A DNA stretch of 64,000 bases, taken from NCBI GenBank assembly GCA_014607495.2, contig CP053175.1:434001-498000 (forward strand), in the 5' to 3' direction. Positions 63,179 to 64,000 of the stretch are shown piece by piece (positions within the stretch are counted from its first letter, which is position 1; every line of letters begins with the position of its first letter). Made by a program: the position numbers and the translations under genes. Source of the DNA: Carposina sasakii. Its lineage: Eukaryota; Arthropoda; Insecta; Lepidoptera; Carposinidae. The notes below the pieces were generated by a model, which saw only the letters and a program-made list of their open reading frames with translations, made no database searches and was not told where the DNA came from.

Positions 63179-63559
63179 TACAGGATGTTTTTTTGTGGCC
63201 ACCATTAACGAAGGGTACGTACTCTATACATCAAATAAAGTAAGTTTATGCCAAAAAAATACTGGGATAAGAAAATTTTTTTTAGATTTTTTTTTTATTA
63301 CTTGATCGGGCGAAATTTATGGTGTCTAGTGTTTATTTTAGTTTTTTTATAGAGTTATTAATTATTTGTCATGAAAAAATCTTGCTACGCGCGTCTATGT
63401 GCATTTATGCAGAAAAACGCAGTCTATTTACTCAACTTTGGACCCTAATATTTTGGAAACCAGACACTTCCCAGGTATGCTTCCATGGAGAAAAATGATC
63501 GTGATGATGAGGAGATTCCGTAGTTTTCGGGAACGTTGACGACCAAAAATCATCCTGTA
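63179..63559. mobile_element. MITE family B, copy 10
   Basis: TACAGGATGTTTTTTTGTGG ... CCAAAAATCATCCTGTA, 381 bp. Confidence 0.85.
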
Positions 63560-64000
63560 GATCCTTGTTAAAAAAATTGAGATTTTGATATTAACAAAAA
63601 ATATTATTGAATATATCATTAGGGTCGACCATTTAAACAAACATAACGCCATATCGCTCATTATCTTTTTTATAAATAAATAAACTCGTATTGTAGCATA
63701 AAAGTACTTGAAAAATTCATTATAACAAATGACATGCGATAAAAAAGATCACATAAAATGTAAATTTAAAAAAGTCATCCACAGTCAGTGCTAAATATGA
63801 AGATTAAGAACCGCCGTCTCACTCTAACAAATTTAGTTAGAAAGAGACATGAATATAGACATGGACATAAATTATTGACAAATGGTATCCCATGAACAGA
63901 CACAGACATGCACAGAAGCAGACATAGAGGTTACGACCCGTGATTTTACACCCGTAACGGTCTATAGGTCATTAGTACCACTAAATATTAAAACTTAAAA
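63560..64000. other. AT-rich, nothing recognised
   Basis: No coding or repeat feature can be supported to the end of the window. Confidence 0.45.

Noticed and set aside
1..64000. CRISPR arrays, rRNA genes, bacterial operons or organelle DNA
   Set aside because: No regularly spaced direct repeats with unique spacers, no rRNA signature and no compact gene order. All evidence points to a repeat-rich insect nuclear region.

Overview
The window reads as nuclear DNA of a moth or butterfly. The evidence is (i) a spliced host gene on the minus strand whose exons match the insect Rho guanine-nucleotide exchange factor RhoGEF2 (regulator-of-G-protein-signalling-like domain followed by a C1 domain), and (ii) a dense set of repeats typical of Lepidoptera: tRNA-derived SINEs, Helitron-like elements ending in CCACTAG, LINE 3' ends with ATGATG tails, and many short terminal-inverted-repeat elements. 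No prokaryotic gene organisation, CRISPR array, rRNA gene or convincing functional tRNA gene is present. All calls are from reading the sequence; no database search was run.

Left part (1-9.2 kb). A transposase-like gene runs on the minus strand. A 95-bp first exon (8280-8186) splices in phase to a long second exon (3423-500). The second exon carries two apparent frame breaks before a 584-codon open frame with a DDE-like acidic pattern. Intron 1 holds a complete-ended Ty3/gypsy retrotransposon (3944-8082). Its two 235-bp LTRs look identical base for base, but it lacks the integrase catalytic core and has frameshifts in pol. A 13-bp motif, GGGCGTAAAAGCC, is clustered both in intron 1 and upstream of exon 1.

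Middle (9.2-49 kb). This is mostly mobile DNA: SINEs, LINE 3' ends and decayed reverse-transcriptase C-termini, a decayed mariner, hAT-type MITEs with 8-bp duplications, and four TIR families that share CAGGGTG-like ends. One ~380-bp family has ten loci in the window. There are also several large hairpins. One short GC-rich coding-like block (10640-10525, minus) may be a further RhoGEF2 exon.

Right part (49-62.2 kb). Twelve exons of RhoGEF2 can be placed on the minus strand with matching splice sites and continuous phase: 62204-61719, 60753-60672, 59189-59125, 57254-57195, 56939-56839, 56276-56153, 54895-54832, 53681-53509, 53037-52850, 52407-52299, 51997-51886, 51331-51215 and 49159-49100 (thirteen segments, the last following the C1 domain). 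They encode a proline-rich linker, the rgRGS domain that would bind G-alpha 12/13, and a C1 domain. The N-terminal PDZ exons should lie beyond position 62204 or outside the window. The DH-PH catalytic exons were not found and should lie to the left or outside. A 60-bp GC-rich minisatellite begins exactly at one exon-intron boundary and repeats the end of the exon together with its 5' splice site.
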